Shown here piece by piece: positions 26,104 to 34,514 of a stretch of 52,560 nt of DNA. The notes beneath the pieces were generated by a model. The model worked only from the letters and a program-made list of their open reading frames with translations, was not told where the DNA came from and made no database searches. A program made the position numbers and the translations under genes. Within the stretch, counting starts at the first letter, position 1; each line of letters opens with the position of its first letter. The stretch lies in NCBI GenBank assembly GCA_009928785.1, contig SABY01000013.1, forward strand, positions 1 through 52,560. Direction: 5' to 3'. The DNA comes from Clostridia bacterium (lineage in GTDB: Bacteria; Bacteroidota; Bacteroidia; Bacteroidales; 4484-276).

Positions 26104-28971
26104 ATGAAAAAACAATTAACACACCTTGCAGCACTCATGCTAACGCTCATTGTGGCGATGGGCAATGTAAATCAGGCCTCGGCAACGCTGGTAACTTTCA
26201 GGGTAGATATGTCGGAAGTGGCTGTTGTATCGCCACTTGGCGTGCATATTGCCGGCAGCTTTCAGGGCTGGAATCCGGCTACAACGGCTATGGTAAAACC
26301 TCCTTTCGGGAAAATTTATACCCTGACTGTCGAAATACCCGCTGGCGAAACCATTTATTGGAAATACATCAACGGCACCACCTGGGAGGAGGTTGAAAAT
26401 CTCAATAACGCCTACACGTGTGTATTTGGCAATGACCATAACCGGGTTTTTGAAGTTCCGGCTGAAAACACCGTAATTCCAACGGTTTGCTTTGGCAGTT
26501 GCATTCAGTGTAACCCACCGCCTGTTGACCTGACCTTGCAGGTGGACATGAGCAACCTGACGGTTTCGCCGCTGGGCGTGCATGTTGCCGGCTCTTTTCA
26601 GGGCTGGAATACCGGCGCCACCGAAATGCTTCCGGTGGGCAACGGCGTGTATGCCGTAACTGTGGCACTGGGTGTGGGCGAGTATCACCAATACAAATTT
26701 ATTAATGGCAGCACCTGGGCAGGAGGCGAAACCGTTCCACCACAGTGTGCAACCAACAACAACCGCTCGGTGGTGGTGCCGGGTGTGGCTTCAACACTCG
26801 ATGCGGTTTGTTTCGGTAGCTGCTTCCCGTGCGGTCCTGCTCCAATTGATGTAGAGATCACTTTCCAGGTGGACATGTCGCTGCAGCAAATAGCGCCAAC
26901 GGGAGTGCACATTGCGGGTGGATTTCAAGGCTGGCAACCTGGCGCCACGCCTATGACCTCAATGGGTGAAGGTGTTTTTACCTACACCACCACATTGCCT
27001 TCGGGCACTTATCAGGAATACAAGTTTATAAATGGCACCACCTGGTTGGAAGCCGAAAACCTCCCCGAAGAGTGCAGCCTGAGCAACAACCGGTATTTTA
27101 CGGTTCCGGAAACCGATTCAATTTTTCCGGTGGTGTGTTATGGCATGTGTAGCCCTTGTCCGGAGCCGGTTATGGTAGAAATAACTTTTAGGGTGGATAT
27201 GAGCGAGGAAATCGTTTCGCCGCAAGGCGTTCACCTTTTGGGGACATTCAATAGCTTCGATCCTGCCGCCACACCCATGACGGATGCCGGAGCCGGCATT
27301 TATACCACAACACTTACCCTCGAAGAATTTGAGGAAATCCAATATTTATTTGTTAATGGAAATACCCTTGCCGGCGAAGAAACTGTTCCGGCAGGCTGCG
27401 CGGATGCGGAAGGTTATCGAGCATTTATAGTGCCTGGCAACGATCTTACGCTTCCTGTGGTTTGTTTTGGCAAGTGTGAACCTTGCGTGCCTCCCCCAAC
27501 TGTTAATGTTACTTTTCAGGTGGAGATGAGTAACGATTCTGTGTCGGCAGAAGGTATCCATCTGGCCGGCTCGTTTCAGGGATGGGATCCTTCGGTCACC
27601 ATGATGAGTCCCATTGGCGACAGCATTTACGCCATTACGCTAATTCTGGAAAGTGGCACACATCATACTTTTAAATATATCAATGGCATTACTTTCGACG
27701 AGCAGGAGCAGGTGCCGCCAGCTTGTGGCGAGCCTGATGGTTTTGGTGGCTACCAGCGTTATCTTGATGTTCCACTTACAGATACAGTATTGGCTCCGGT
27801 GTGTTTTGGTGGCTGCACCGGCTGTGTGGCACCTGCCGATATTGAGGTAACTTTCCGTGTGGACATGAGCAACGAAGAAGTTTCAGCGCAGGGCGTGCAT
27901 GTGGCCGGCTCGTTCAACGGATGGGATACCGAAGCTGCCCTGATGACGCCCGCCAACGACGGTATTTATGAATACACTGCTATGCTTGTGGCCGGCGAAT
28001 ATTACGAATATAAGTTTATTAATGGCGACACCATCAGCGATTACGAACAGGTTCCTGAAGCATGTAGTATTAATGGCAATCGCTTTATCACAGTCGCATC
28101 CGAAAACATGGTGCTCGAAGTAGTTTGTTTCGGCACATGCAGCGCGTGTATCCCGCCGCTGCCAGTTGAAATAACTTTTAGCGTGGATATGAGCAACGAA
28201 ATCGTATCCGGTGAAGGCGTTTTTCTGGCAGGTTCTTTCAACGATTTTAGTGCTACTGCCACCCCAATGCTTGCCGAAGATTTTGGAATTTATTCGATTA
28301 CCCTCACCCTGCCGGCCGGCACCCACCAGACTTTCAAATATCTCAATGGTTCTTCATTCGATTTTGCCGAGGCCGTGCCCGCAGCGTGTGGCGAAGACGA
28401 TACCTTTGGCGGCTACAACCGCTTCGTAGATGTTCCTGTCGAAAACACTTCGCTGCCTCTCGTTTGCTTTGGCAGTTGTGAAGCTTGCACGCGCAGCCAG
28501 ATTATTGAATTAACGACCGGCTGGAATAGCCTTTCCTCCTACCGCCAACCCGACCAGGAAAATCTCGATGCGCTGATGGAGCAAATAGCCGGTGAACTCA
28601 TCCTCTTGCAAAACCTATCAGGAAGCTATGCTCCGGCCAGCGGAACAAACACGCTTGTAACGTGGGATAACAGTACCGGTTACAGCGTCAAAGTTAGCGA
28701 AGATGTATCCCTGAACATCATTGGTATAAAAGTGCAGGATACGTCGCTGGCGCTTGCGGAAGGTTGGAATTTGATTCCCATGTTAAGCAGCGAACCCACA
28801 ATGTCTGATGCACTCTTTGGAGAAGCAATCGAATCGTTGATCATTGTAAAGGATGTTGCTGGCAGCGGTGTGTTCTGGCCTGAATTCAATATTAATACAA
28901 TACAAACCATGATGCCCGGCAAAGCTTATCTGGTGAAGATGGATGCACCTGCCAGCATCATCTTCCCATAA
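26104..28971 (+). CDS. Second protein with seven starch-binding-like modules, ending in a GWN module without sorting tail
   Basis: A 955-residue paralogue of the preceding gene. The signal peptide ends near residue 27 (NQASA). Seven modules (about 28-797) have the same VTFRVDMS, GVHxAGSFQGW, YKFING, NNRxxxVP and CFGSCxxC signposts; module 4 is the most divergent (HLLGTFNSFDP, CFGKCEPC). Residues 798-955 are the GWN module (GWNSLSSYRQP, WNLIPMLSS, IIVKDVAGSGVFWP, MPGKAYLVKM), and the protein stops at once after SIIFP. In the M28 peptidase of this window the same module is followed by more sequence and a T9SS tail, so this protein may have lost its tail. Without a visible sorting domain its route past the outer membrane is unclear. 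Confidence 0.83.
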   Translation: MKKQLTHLAALMLTLIVAMGNVNQASATLVTFRVDMSEVAVVSPLGVHIAGSFQGWNPATTAMVKPPFGKIYTLTVEIPAGETIYWKYINGTTWEEVENLNNAYTCVFGNDHNRVFEVPAENTVIPTVCFGSCIQCNPPPVDLTLQVDMSNLTVSPLGVHVAGSFQGWNTGATEMLPVGNGVYAVTVALGVGEYHQYKFINGSTWAGGETVPPQCATNNNRSVVVPGVASTLDAVCFGSCFPCGPAPIDVEITFQVDMSLQQIAPTGVHIAGGFQGWQPGATPMTSMGEGVFTYTTTLPSGTYQEYKFINGTTWLEAENLPEECSLSNNRYFTVPETDSIFPVVCYGMCSPCPEPVMVEITFRVDMSEEIVSPQGVHLLGTFNSFDPAATPMTDAGAGIYTTTLTLEEFEEIQYLFVNGNTLAGEETVPAGCADAEGYRAFIVPGNDLTLPVVCFGKCEPCVPPPTVNVTFQVEMSNDSVSAEGIHLAGSFQGWDPSVTMMSPIGDSIYAITLILESGTHHTFKYINGITFDEQEQVPPACGEPDGFGGYQRYLDVPLTDTVLAPVCFGGCTGCVAPADIEVTFRVDMSNEEVSAQGVHVAGSFNGWDTEAALMTPANDGIYEYTAMLVAGEYYEYKFINGDTISDYEQVPEACSINGNRFITVASENMVLEVVCFGTCSACIPPLPVEITFSVDMSNEIVSGEGVFLAGSFNDFSATATPMLAEDFGIYSITLTLPAGTHQTFKYLNGSSFDFAEAVPAACGEDDTFGGYNRFVDVPVENTSLPLVCFGSCEACTRSQIIELTTGWNSLSSYRQPDQENLDALMEQIAGELILLQNLSGSYAPASGTNTLVTWDNSTGYSVKVSEDVSLNIIGIKVQDTSLALAEGWNLIPMLSSEPTMSDALFGEAIESLIIVKDVAGSGVFWPEFNINTIQTMMPGKAYLVKMDAPASIIFP
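26185..28494 (+). repeat. Seven in-frame ~325-bp coding repeats (second repeat protein)
   Basis: A second array of seven four-cysteine modules. Modules 5 and 7 share an insertion (EPDGFGGYQRY, EDDTFGGYNRF) resembling that of module 4 in the first protein. This pattern suggests that modules were shuffled between the arrays. Confidence 0.82.
28495..28968 (+). other. GWN module, copy 2
   Basis: A C-terminal ~158-residue unit with the same two-half layout as the copies at 22133-22627 and 37851-38330. Here it is the very end of the protein. Confidence 0.75.
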
Positions 28972-29023
28972 ACACTACAATCAAATTGCCGAAAGCCGTT
29001 TGAAGCCTGCAAAATTGTTTCAA

Positions 29024-29048
29024 TTGTTACATTTGCAAAAATGTACAA
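29024..29048 (+). promoter_or_regulatory. -7 element within an imperfect palindrome upstream of the MMPL gene
   Basis: TACATTTG (29028-29035) matches TAnnTTTG and lies 30 bases before the GTG start. It sits inside ttgttacattt ... aaatgtacaa, an inverted repeat with 10-base arms (one bulged T) around a short centre. The overlap of promoter and palindrome is what an operator of a dimeric repressor would look like; no regulator gene is adjacent. Confidence 0.4.
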
Positions 29049-29064
29049 CTAATATTACATTCCT

Positions 29065-31311
29065 GTGAAAAAGCTTACTGACCAAATACTTGCTTTCAGG
29101 TGGTTCATCATTGCACTTGTGCTTGCTTTGAGTGTAGTTGCCGGGTATCAGATAACCAATCTAACGATTGATGCGGATATCCTCAGATCATTGCCGGATG
29201 ATGATCCGGATGCAGCATTGCTGAAACGCATTGGTGAAAACTTTGGTGGAAACAACATGGGAATCATTATCCTCGAAACGGATGATGTTTACCAAACCCC
29301 TGTGCTTGAACACGTGAGAGCGATAACCGATTCAGTTATGGAAATTGAAGGGATAACATCGGTAACCAGCCTGACGAACATCATCAACATAAAGGGGCAG
29401 GAGTATGGCTTTGAAATTGGCAGGCTGGTGGATGAATATGACCTGCCTGAAACGAACGGAGATTTTGAATTGCTGAAAGCCAATGTGCAGGGCAATGAAA
29501 TGTACCGGGGTTCGATTGTTTCGGAGGATGGCACAGCTACGGTTATCATTTTTACACTCAGCCCGGAAGCCGATGTGCGAACCGTTGCAAGTGCGGTGAT
29601 CGAAAAAACACAGGCACTCAATATTCCCGAAAAGCTCTATTACATTGGGTCTCCTATGCTGGTTAACTACATTTCAGACCTGATGCGGGGAGATTTGATA
29701 CGGCTGTTGCCGATTGCTTTTTTACTGATAGCTTTCGTTTTGTTGCTTAGTTTCAGATCGGTTGAGGGGGTGGTAATGCCATTACTTACAGCAGTGATCT
29801 CCATTGTGTGGAGCCTGGGAATTATGGGGCTGTTGAATTACAAGATGTCGATGATTTCCAATAATATTCCCATCATTTTGCTTGCTGTGGGGAGTGCATA
29901 CACCATCCATGTGCTCAACAGAATCAACCAACTGCGGATTTCCGACCGCGACACGGCCATCCGCAAAGCACTCGAATATGTGATGATCCCCGTATTATTG
30001 GCGGCAGCCACCACCATTGTTGGTTTTATCTCATTCATTTTTGGCGCCTACCTCGAAATGATTGTTGACTTTGGTATTTTCACTGCATTGGGAACTTTCT
30101 TTGCCTGCTTGTTGTCCATCTTTTTTGTTCCGGCTCTGCTGGATGTTACTATTTCTAAAAAGAGAAATAAGAAAATCTTAAACGAAAGAGTAAGGAAATC
30201 ATTCCTGTCAGACAATTTTCTTTCACCTATCAAAACAATGCTGATCAAACATCCTAAATATGTACTAACCACCTGGAGTTTGCTGATCGGCCTGAGTATT
30301 ATCGGCATATTTTCCATTAAGCGCAGCGTTGACATTCAGGATTATTTTAAAAAGGGCAATCCCACGCGCGAAGCCGAACGTATTATGGTGGAGAAATTTG
30401 GCGGGACAAAACCGGTGTTTGTTCTTTTTGAAGGCGACATGCAGAACCCCGAGGTGCTGAAAACGATGTATGAAACCGGCGAGTACATGGAACAAAGTCC
30501 TGATATTTATACTACTCAGTCACTTGCCGATCTTATTGCACAACTGAACGAGGCCATTTCCGGCGAACGAGCCATTCCGGATGAACAGGAAAAAATTGAG
30601 CAACTGTGGTTTTTGCTGGATGGCAATGAGGTGTTGCAGCGCTTTGTGAACGAAGACCTAAACGAAGGAATCATTATTTCCAAGTTCAAATCGCCGGATA
30701 ACAAATCCAAGCAGATTTTTGCCGAATATATGAACACTTACATCAAGCGGCATTCGCGCGGCGATTGCAAAATCAGCGTCACCGGAATGCCATTCGTGGA
30801 TATTACTATGGACAGAAGCCTTATCAACAGCCAGGTAGGAAGCATTTCTATTGCCATTGTTTTTGTCATTCTGCTGGTAGCACTCATCCTGCGTTCATTC
30901 CAAAGTGGTATTTTTTCGGCCATCCCTATTATCGCTGCCATCACGGTTTTGTTTGGGGTGATGGGGTTCACAGGCATCCCGCTCAACATTGCCACCGTCC
31001 TGGTTGCCAGCGTTGCCCTAGGCATTGGCATCGATTACTCCATTCACATCATTTCCCACTTTAGACACACCCTGAAAATAACCGGCGATGCACAACTTGC
31101 CATCGAAGATACCATCATGATCACCGGGAAAGCCATCATCATCAATGTGATTTCGGTCTCGGCCGGTTTTTTAATCCTGGTGTTTTCTGACATGGTTCCA
31201 CTGCAATATTTTGGCTTTCTTATTGCGCTAAGCATGGTTGGCTCAAGCCTCGGCGCCCTCACACTGCTGCCGGTCATTTTGATTTTGGCCTACAGAAATA
31301 AAAAAATATAA
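29065..31311 (+). CDS. MMPL/RND-family transporter
   Basis: A 748-residue inner membrane protein of the MMPL (RND) superfamily, starting at a GTG. The family layout is visible: one membrane helix (about 11-28), a periplasmic domain (about 30-215), five helices (about 220-355) containing a second-helix SSD-like region, a linker, a helix near 385-402, a second periplasmic domain (about 403-590), and five final helices with VALGIGIDYSIHIISH. MMPL proteins move lipids or hydrophobic compounds outward using the proton gradient. The next gene, 19 bases downstream, encodes a LolA-like periplasmic carrier, a common partner. Substrate unknown; the adjacent sulfotransferase and START genes hint at a lipid. 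Confidence 0.9.
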   Translation: MKKLTDQILAFRWFIIALVLALSVVAGYQITNLTIDADILRSLPDDDPDAALLKRIGENFGGNNMGIIILETDDVYQTPVLEHVRAITDSVMEIEGITSVTSLTNIINIKGQEYGFEIGRLVDEYDLPETNGDFELLKANVQGNEMYRGSIVSEDGTATVIIFTLSPEADVRTVASAVIEKTQALNIPEKLYYIGSPMLVNYISDLMRGDLIRLLPIAFLLIAFVLLLSFRSVEGVVMPLLTAVISIVWSLGIMGLLNYKMSMISNNIPIILLAVGSAYTIHVLNRINQLRISDRDTAIRKALEYVMIPVLLAAATTIVGFISFIFGAYLEMIVDFGIFTALGTFFACLLSIFFVPALLDVTISKKRNKKILNERVRKSFLSDNFLSPIKTMLIKHPKYVLTTWSLLIGLSIIGIFSIKRSVDIQDYFKKGNPTREAERIMVEKFGGTKPVFVLFEGDMQNPEVLKTMYETGEYMEQSPDIYTTQSLADLIAQLNEAISGERAIPDEQEKIEQLWFLLDGNEVLQRFVNEDLNEGIIISKFKSPDNKSKQIFAEYMNTYIKRHSRGDCKISVTGMPFVDITMDRSLINSQVGSISIAIVFVILLVALILRSFQSGIFSAIPIIAAITVLFGVMGFTGIPLNIATVLVASVALGIGIDYSIHIISHFRHTLKITGDAQLAIEDTIMITGKAIIINVISVSAGFLILVFSDMVPLQYFGFLIALSMVGSSLGALTLLPVILILAYRNKKI

Positions 31312-31330
31312 CCCATTTAACTTATTAATT

Positions 31331-32071
31331 ATGAAATATTTCCGATTAATCCCGGTAACCATTTTTCTTTTCTTTTTAATCAATAGTCAAACAAGTGCGC
31401 AAAACGCTGATACGTTGCTCAGGAAAATGGACGACCTGATGTCGGCACCCAAAGACAGGGTGGCTACTATGGAGATGATCGTTACAAGTAAGAACGACAA
31501 AGAAACGATCAGGGAGGCACAGATGAAGCAAAAAGGGAAGGATAGAAAATTCTATCGTTACACCAAGCCTGAAAAACAGGCCGGGGTTTCCACACTTTCG
31601 TTGCCCGGAGATGAAATGTGGCTCTTTATGCCGGCATTTGATGAACCGGTGAAAATTACGCTACTATCGAAAAGCCAGGCTTTTACAGGAACAGATTTTT
31701 CGTATGAGGACATGGACAGCCGTTCGTTCAGCGAAAAATATGCTCCTACAATGATTAAATCAGATGATCCAAAATATTACAAACTGGAATTGGTTCCAAG
31801 ATCAAAGAAATCCAACTATTCCAAAATTTTGGTGACCATGGAAAAGGTCAACCATTACCCGATAAAAATGGAGTATTTTGACGGCAGAGGGAATTTTTTT
31901 AAGGAGGCCACTTACCAATACGCCAGGCAAGGCAAGTACTGGTATGCCAAAGAGGTGTTGATGAAAGACCTGAAAAAAGGTTCATCCACCAAAATCGTGA
32001 TGAAAGACATGAAGTTTGACCAGGGATTGTCGGATGATGAGTTTAAACTTGAAAAGATGATGGAGAAATAG
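31331..32071 (+). CDS. Outer membrane lipoprotein-sorting (LolA-like) periplasmic protein
   Basis: A 246-residue periplasmic protein with a signal peptide ending at SAQ (residue about 23). The body is the one-sheet LolA/LolB-type fold recognised by MxxLMSAPKDRVATMEMIV, TLSLPGDEMWLFMPAFDEP and YSKILVTMEKVNHYPIKMEYFD. Proteins of this subfamily are usually encoded beside MMPL/RND transporters, as here, and probably accept a lipid or lipidated cargo from them. It is the second gene of the transporter operon and ends 34 bases from the convergent START-domain gene. The assignment to the LolA-like superfamily is firm; the cargo is not known. Confidence 0.87.
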   Translation: MKYFRLIPVTIFLFFLINSQTSAQNADTLLRKMDDLMSAPKDRVATMEMIVTSKNDKETIREAQMKQKGKDRKFYRYTKPEKQAGVSTLSLPGDEMWLFMPAFDEPVKITLLSKSQAFTGTDFSYEDMDSRSFSEKYAPTMIKSDDPKYYKLELVPRSKKSNYSKILVTMEKVNHYPIKMEYFDGRGNFFKEATYQYARQGKYWYAKEVLMKDLKKGSSTKIVMKDMKFDQGLSDDEFKLEKMMEK

Positions 32072-32105
32072 CGTGATTAGCGCAGCCCGTTTGTTTCCCT
32101 GAAAA

Positions 32106-32756
32106 TCAATGGATGAACTCAAAATCCCGATGCAGGTATTTTGTTTTTTTCATCATCTCTCTGATGTTGGTCATCGTGTCGAAGGGTGTTTCGTCGATGA
32201 ACATATTAACCAGCCATGCCGGTATCTCGCCACCAGGGTCAACCTGCATGCGGAAAATCATTTCAAGATTTCCGTCCTTCAGTGTATTCACGTACCAGTC
32301 ACCGCTTCCTTTCACCCGCACCAGCTTGTCTTTTACTTCCATATATTCGGGCAAAAGTTGAATATCAACGCGCAATTTTTTGGCCTGGCTATTCCAGATG
32401 AATGTGTTCAGATAAATGCCATCCCTGTTTGAGAACGGAAAAGGCATAGAAGCCTCAGCATAATAAATCTGGACGGTGTCGCCGGATCGTTCGAGCAAAC
32501 TGGCATATTTAATATGGTATCCCCAGTCGGGCATTGCTTCCACATCGTGAAGTACAGCAACAAAATCTTCAACTTTCCCCGGAACTATCATCCGCGCTTT
32601 GAACGACTTGAGCGCAGAGGCTTCCGTCTTCAGGCTAAAAATTTCGATTCCATTTTTTGTTTTTGTCAAAACCCAAGCATCTTCATTTTGGCTAAAAACA
32701 GTATTCACTTTAATCAGTGAAGCGAAGATCAGGCAGGTAAGAATCAATTTGTTCAT
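32106..32756 (-). CDS. Exported START-domain (SRPBCC) lipid-binding-like protein
   Basis: A 216-residue protein with a signal peptide (residues 1-22, ending VFSQ). The rest is a START-like domain: WVLTKTKNGIEIFSLKTE, FKARMIVPGKVEDFVAVLHD, WGYHIKYASLLE, SMPFPFSNRDGIYL and the long C-terminal helix LVNMFIDETPFDTMTNIREMM. START domains hold one lipid molecule in a cavity. The start codon overlaps the sulfotransferase stop by 3 bases (ATGA), so the two are co-translated. A periplasmic START protein next to a transporter and a LolA-like carrier suggests lipid shuttling across the envelope, which is inference. Confidence 0.87.
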   Translation of the reverse strand: MNKLILTCLIFASLIKVNTVFSQNEDAWVLTKTKNGIEIFSLKTEASALKSFKARMIVPGKVEDFVAVLHDVEAMPDWGYHIKYASLLERSGDTVQIYYAEASMPFPFSNRDGIYLNTFIWNSQAKKLRVDIQLLPEYMEVKDKLVRVKGSGDWYVNTLKDGNLEMIFRMQVDPGGEIPAWLVNMFIDETPFDTMTNIREMMKKTKYLHRDFEFIH

Positions 32757-34018
32757 GGTGTAATTTCGATTTTTTCAGGAATATCATAATTGAACTCTTT
32801 CATGGCAAAACCCCATTCCTGTCGAATTTTTTCGAGTAATCCCCGGCTGATGGAATGTTTGTTTTTTTCATAACTCTCCATGCTTTGCTGGTAATTTTGG
32901 AAAAAGGGCAAAGCATCTTCAAACCCCTTTAAATCCAACATTTCGTAGATGGTCTTCAAATTACCCAGGGGATCGTGCTCCAGATCAGCGAAGGCGATTT
33001 CGACAAAGTTGCCATCGGGAATAAGTTGTTTCTGTTCCAGGAAATCCTTCATCAGATTTTTATAAACGGCAAAAATGTGGTTGTCAATTTCGGATTGTGT
33101 GATGGTGTGTAGCTGGAGATGCGGTAGCATTTTGATATAAAAATGCCGCGTAGAAAGAAACACTTCAACCGGATTGCGGTGGATGTGAATAAATTTAGCC
33201 TCCGGAAACATTTCGAGCAAAACTTTGATGCGCGCGGTATTCGGGGGGTTCTTCGACAGAAATTGCATGCTGCCTGTATTTTTCAGTGTTTTTTTTATTA
33301 AAAGTTTGTAAGCACTTTCCCAGGATTCTGTTTCCTCGTCAGAAAGCCCGCGGAATCTGATAAACCGGTCGTAATACATGCGGATGTTTTTTGGAAACAT
33401 CCAGAAATAGTAAAAACAAACGGGGGCTTTGTCGCCGAGCGCAAATTCTTCTTCCTGCGGGTTTGCAGTATCCAGCGCAACATTGTCGCCTTTGCGGATT
33501 CCGGGTATCAGCAGCTTTGTAAAACCATGAAAGAGAAAACGGCCAACAATGTTGAAAAGCGTATCCGGGAAAACACTTTGATAGGTGGTAACAAATCCCA
33601 TCCGGCTGTCCTGGCAAAGGAGATTGTGAAGATGCGTGGTGCCGCTTCGCCAGTGCCCAATAATAAATATGGGTGCTTTTTCGATCGCTTGGTTATTAAA
33701 TCGCGGATTGATTACCAACCTTTCATAGGTTCTGAATGGCCAGTTGATCAGGTTGATGAGCCAGATGACCAGCAAGCGGAAATAATATTTTGGAGAGACC
33801 TGATTGTTAATGCACAGGTCAATTAGGACATCAACCGAATACCCGACGGCCGGGGGTAACAGTACACCTCTTTTTTTCTTTTTGGCTAAAGACACGGGCA
33901 AAAATACTGGAAATAAATTTATTGGCCAGCCGATTTTCAGACAACTACTAAAGAAATATTTACAGATTGTATTTTGTATTTTCCAGCTTATGAGGATATT
34001 TATGAGATTTCTCTCCAC
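32753..34018 (-). CDS. PAPS-dependent sulfotransferase family protein
   Basis: A 421-residue sulfotransferase. The 5'-phosphosulfate loop is GHWRSGTTHLH (121-131) and the 3'-phosphate motif is FIHIHRNPVEVFLSTRHFY (about 275-295). It would transfer sulfate from PAPS to a hydroxyl or amine, with lipids or glycans being the usual acceptors in this group. Residues about 80-100 are hydrophobic and could touch the membrane. The start is uncertain: the ATG at 34018 lies in one arm of an inverted repeat, and there is no other early ATG; a GTG near residue 42 is an alternative. It is translationally coupled to the START gene. Confidence 0.87.
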   Translation of the reverse strand: MERNLINILISWKIQNTICKYFFSSCLKIGWPINLFPVFLPVSLAKKKKRGVLLPPAVGYSVDVLIDLCINNQVSPKYYFRLLVIWLINLINWPFRTYERLVINPRFNNQAIEKAPIFIIGHWRSGTTHLHNLLCQDSRMGFVTTYQSVFPDTLFNIVGRFLFHGFTKLLIPGIRKGDNVALDTANPQEEEFALGDKAPVCFYYFWMFPKNIRMYYDRFIRFRGLSDEETESWESAYKLLIKKTLKNTGSMQFLSKNPPNTARIKVLLEMFPEAKFIHIHRNPVEVFLSTRHFYIKMLPHLQLHTITQSEIDNHIFAVYKNLMKDFLEQKQLIPDGNFVEIAFADLEHDPLGNLKTIYEMLDLKGFEDALPFFQNYQQSMESYEKNKHSISRGLLEKIRQEWGFAMKEFNYDIPEKIEITP

Positions 34019-34116
34019 CGATTAGCGGATCGGAATGACAAGGCTGTCGTGCGAGAGATTGGTGAGGGAGGCGGAGTGCTTGGCATCTCGATCCTGTTGG
34101 TACGGGAGAGAAATCT
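34005..34116. repeat. Inverted repeat around the sulfotransferase start
   Basis: agatttctctcc (34005-34016) pairs perfectly with ggagagaaatct (34105-34116). The 88 bases between contain ggatcggaatgaca, which resembles a dispersed repeat known to me from many genomes. The left arm supplies the first codons of the sulfotransferase frame. The rest of 34117-34283 shows only a short hairpin, ctgccgg/ccggcag, at 34183-34205. Confidence 0.5.
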
Positions 34117-34283
34117 AAATAATGCGACAATGACTTTACGGTGGGTCAGGAGTTCTTAGTCTTAACATTCCTGGTCTTGGATCTGCCGGAGAGCTATGCC
34201 GGCAGGTCTCCAGCAGAACCCGCGCGACTGAATATGCAGGGATAAGAATAGATAATAGATTTTTCTACCTAAAAGCTACCCAA

Positions 34284-34311
34284 TAAAAAAACCACAGCTT
34301 AAAAGGCTGTG
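34284..34311 (-). terminator. Terminator of tRNA-Pro
   Basis: cacagc (34293-34298) pairs with gctgtg (34306-34311). On the minus strand the stem is followed by a T run (34284-34291), 25 bases past the tRNA. Confidence 0.7.
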
Positions 34312-34335
34312 ATTTAGTTACTTAAAATTAACATG

Positions 34336-34409
34336 TCGGGATGGCGAGATTCGAACTCGCGGCCTCTTCGTCCCGAACGAAGCGCGCTACCGGGCTGCGC
34401 TACATCCCG
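34336..34409 (-). tRNA. tRNA-Pro (anticodon CGG)
   Basis: A 74-base cloverleaf on the minus strand: acceptor cgggatg/catcccg, D arm gcgc...gcgc, and anticodon stem cttcg/cgaag around ttcggga with anticodon CGG. The T loop is ttcgaat and the discriminator is A. CCA is not encoded. The upstream TACTTTTG (34430-34437, minus strand) is its -7 promoter element. The 5' half and the promoter are duplicated at 34893-34965. Confidence 0.95.
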
Positions 34410-34454
34410 AATCCCAAAATTTGGGTTTGCAAAAGTAAAATTATCTTTTGAAAT
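34382..34454. repeat. 73-bp direct repeat, copy A (tRNA-Pro 5' half plus promoter)
   Basis: Identical to 34893-34965 at 72 of 73 positions (A/T difference at 34928). It covers the acceptor 5' strand, the D arm and the promoter of tRNA-Pro. The repeats are 511 bases apart and bracket the GIY-YIG gene. Confidence 0.9.
34430..34437 (-). promoter_or_regulatory. -7 promoter element of tRNA-Pro
   Basis: TACTTTTG on the minus strand, 20 bases before the mature 5' end. The duplicate copy at 34941-34948 keeps the same element. Confidence 0.6.
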
Positions 34455-34514
34455 CGAAGCTATTTGTTTCAAAGAATCATCTTTTCCATATTTTAAGGTC
34501 GTGTATGATCAGCT

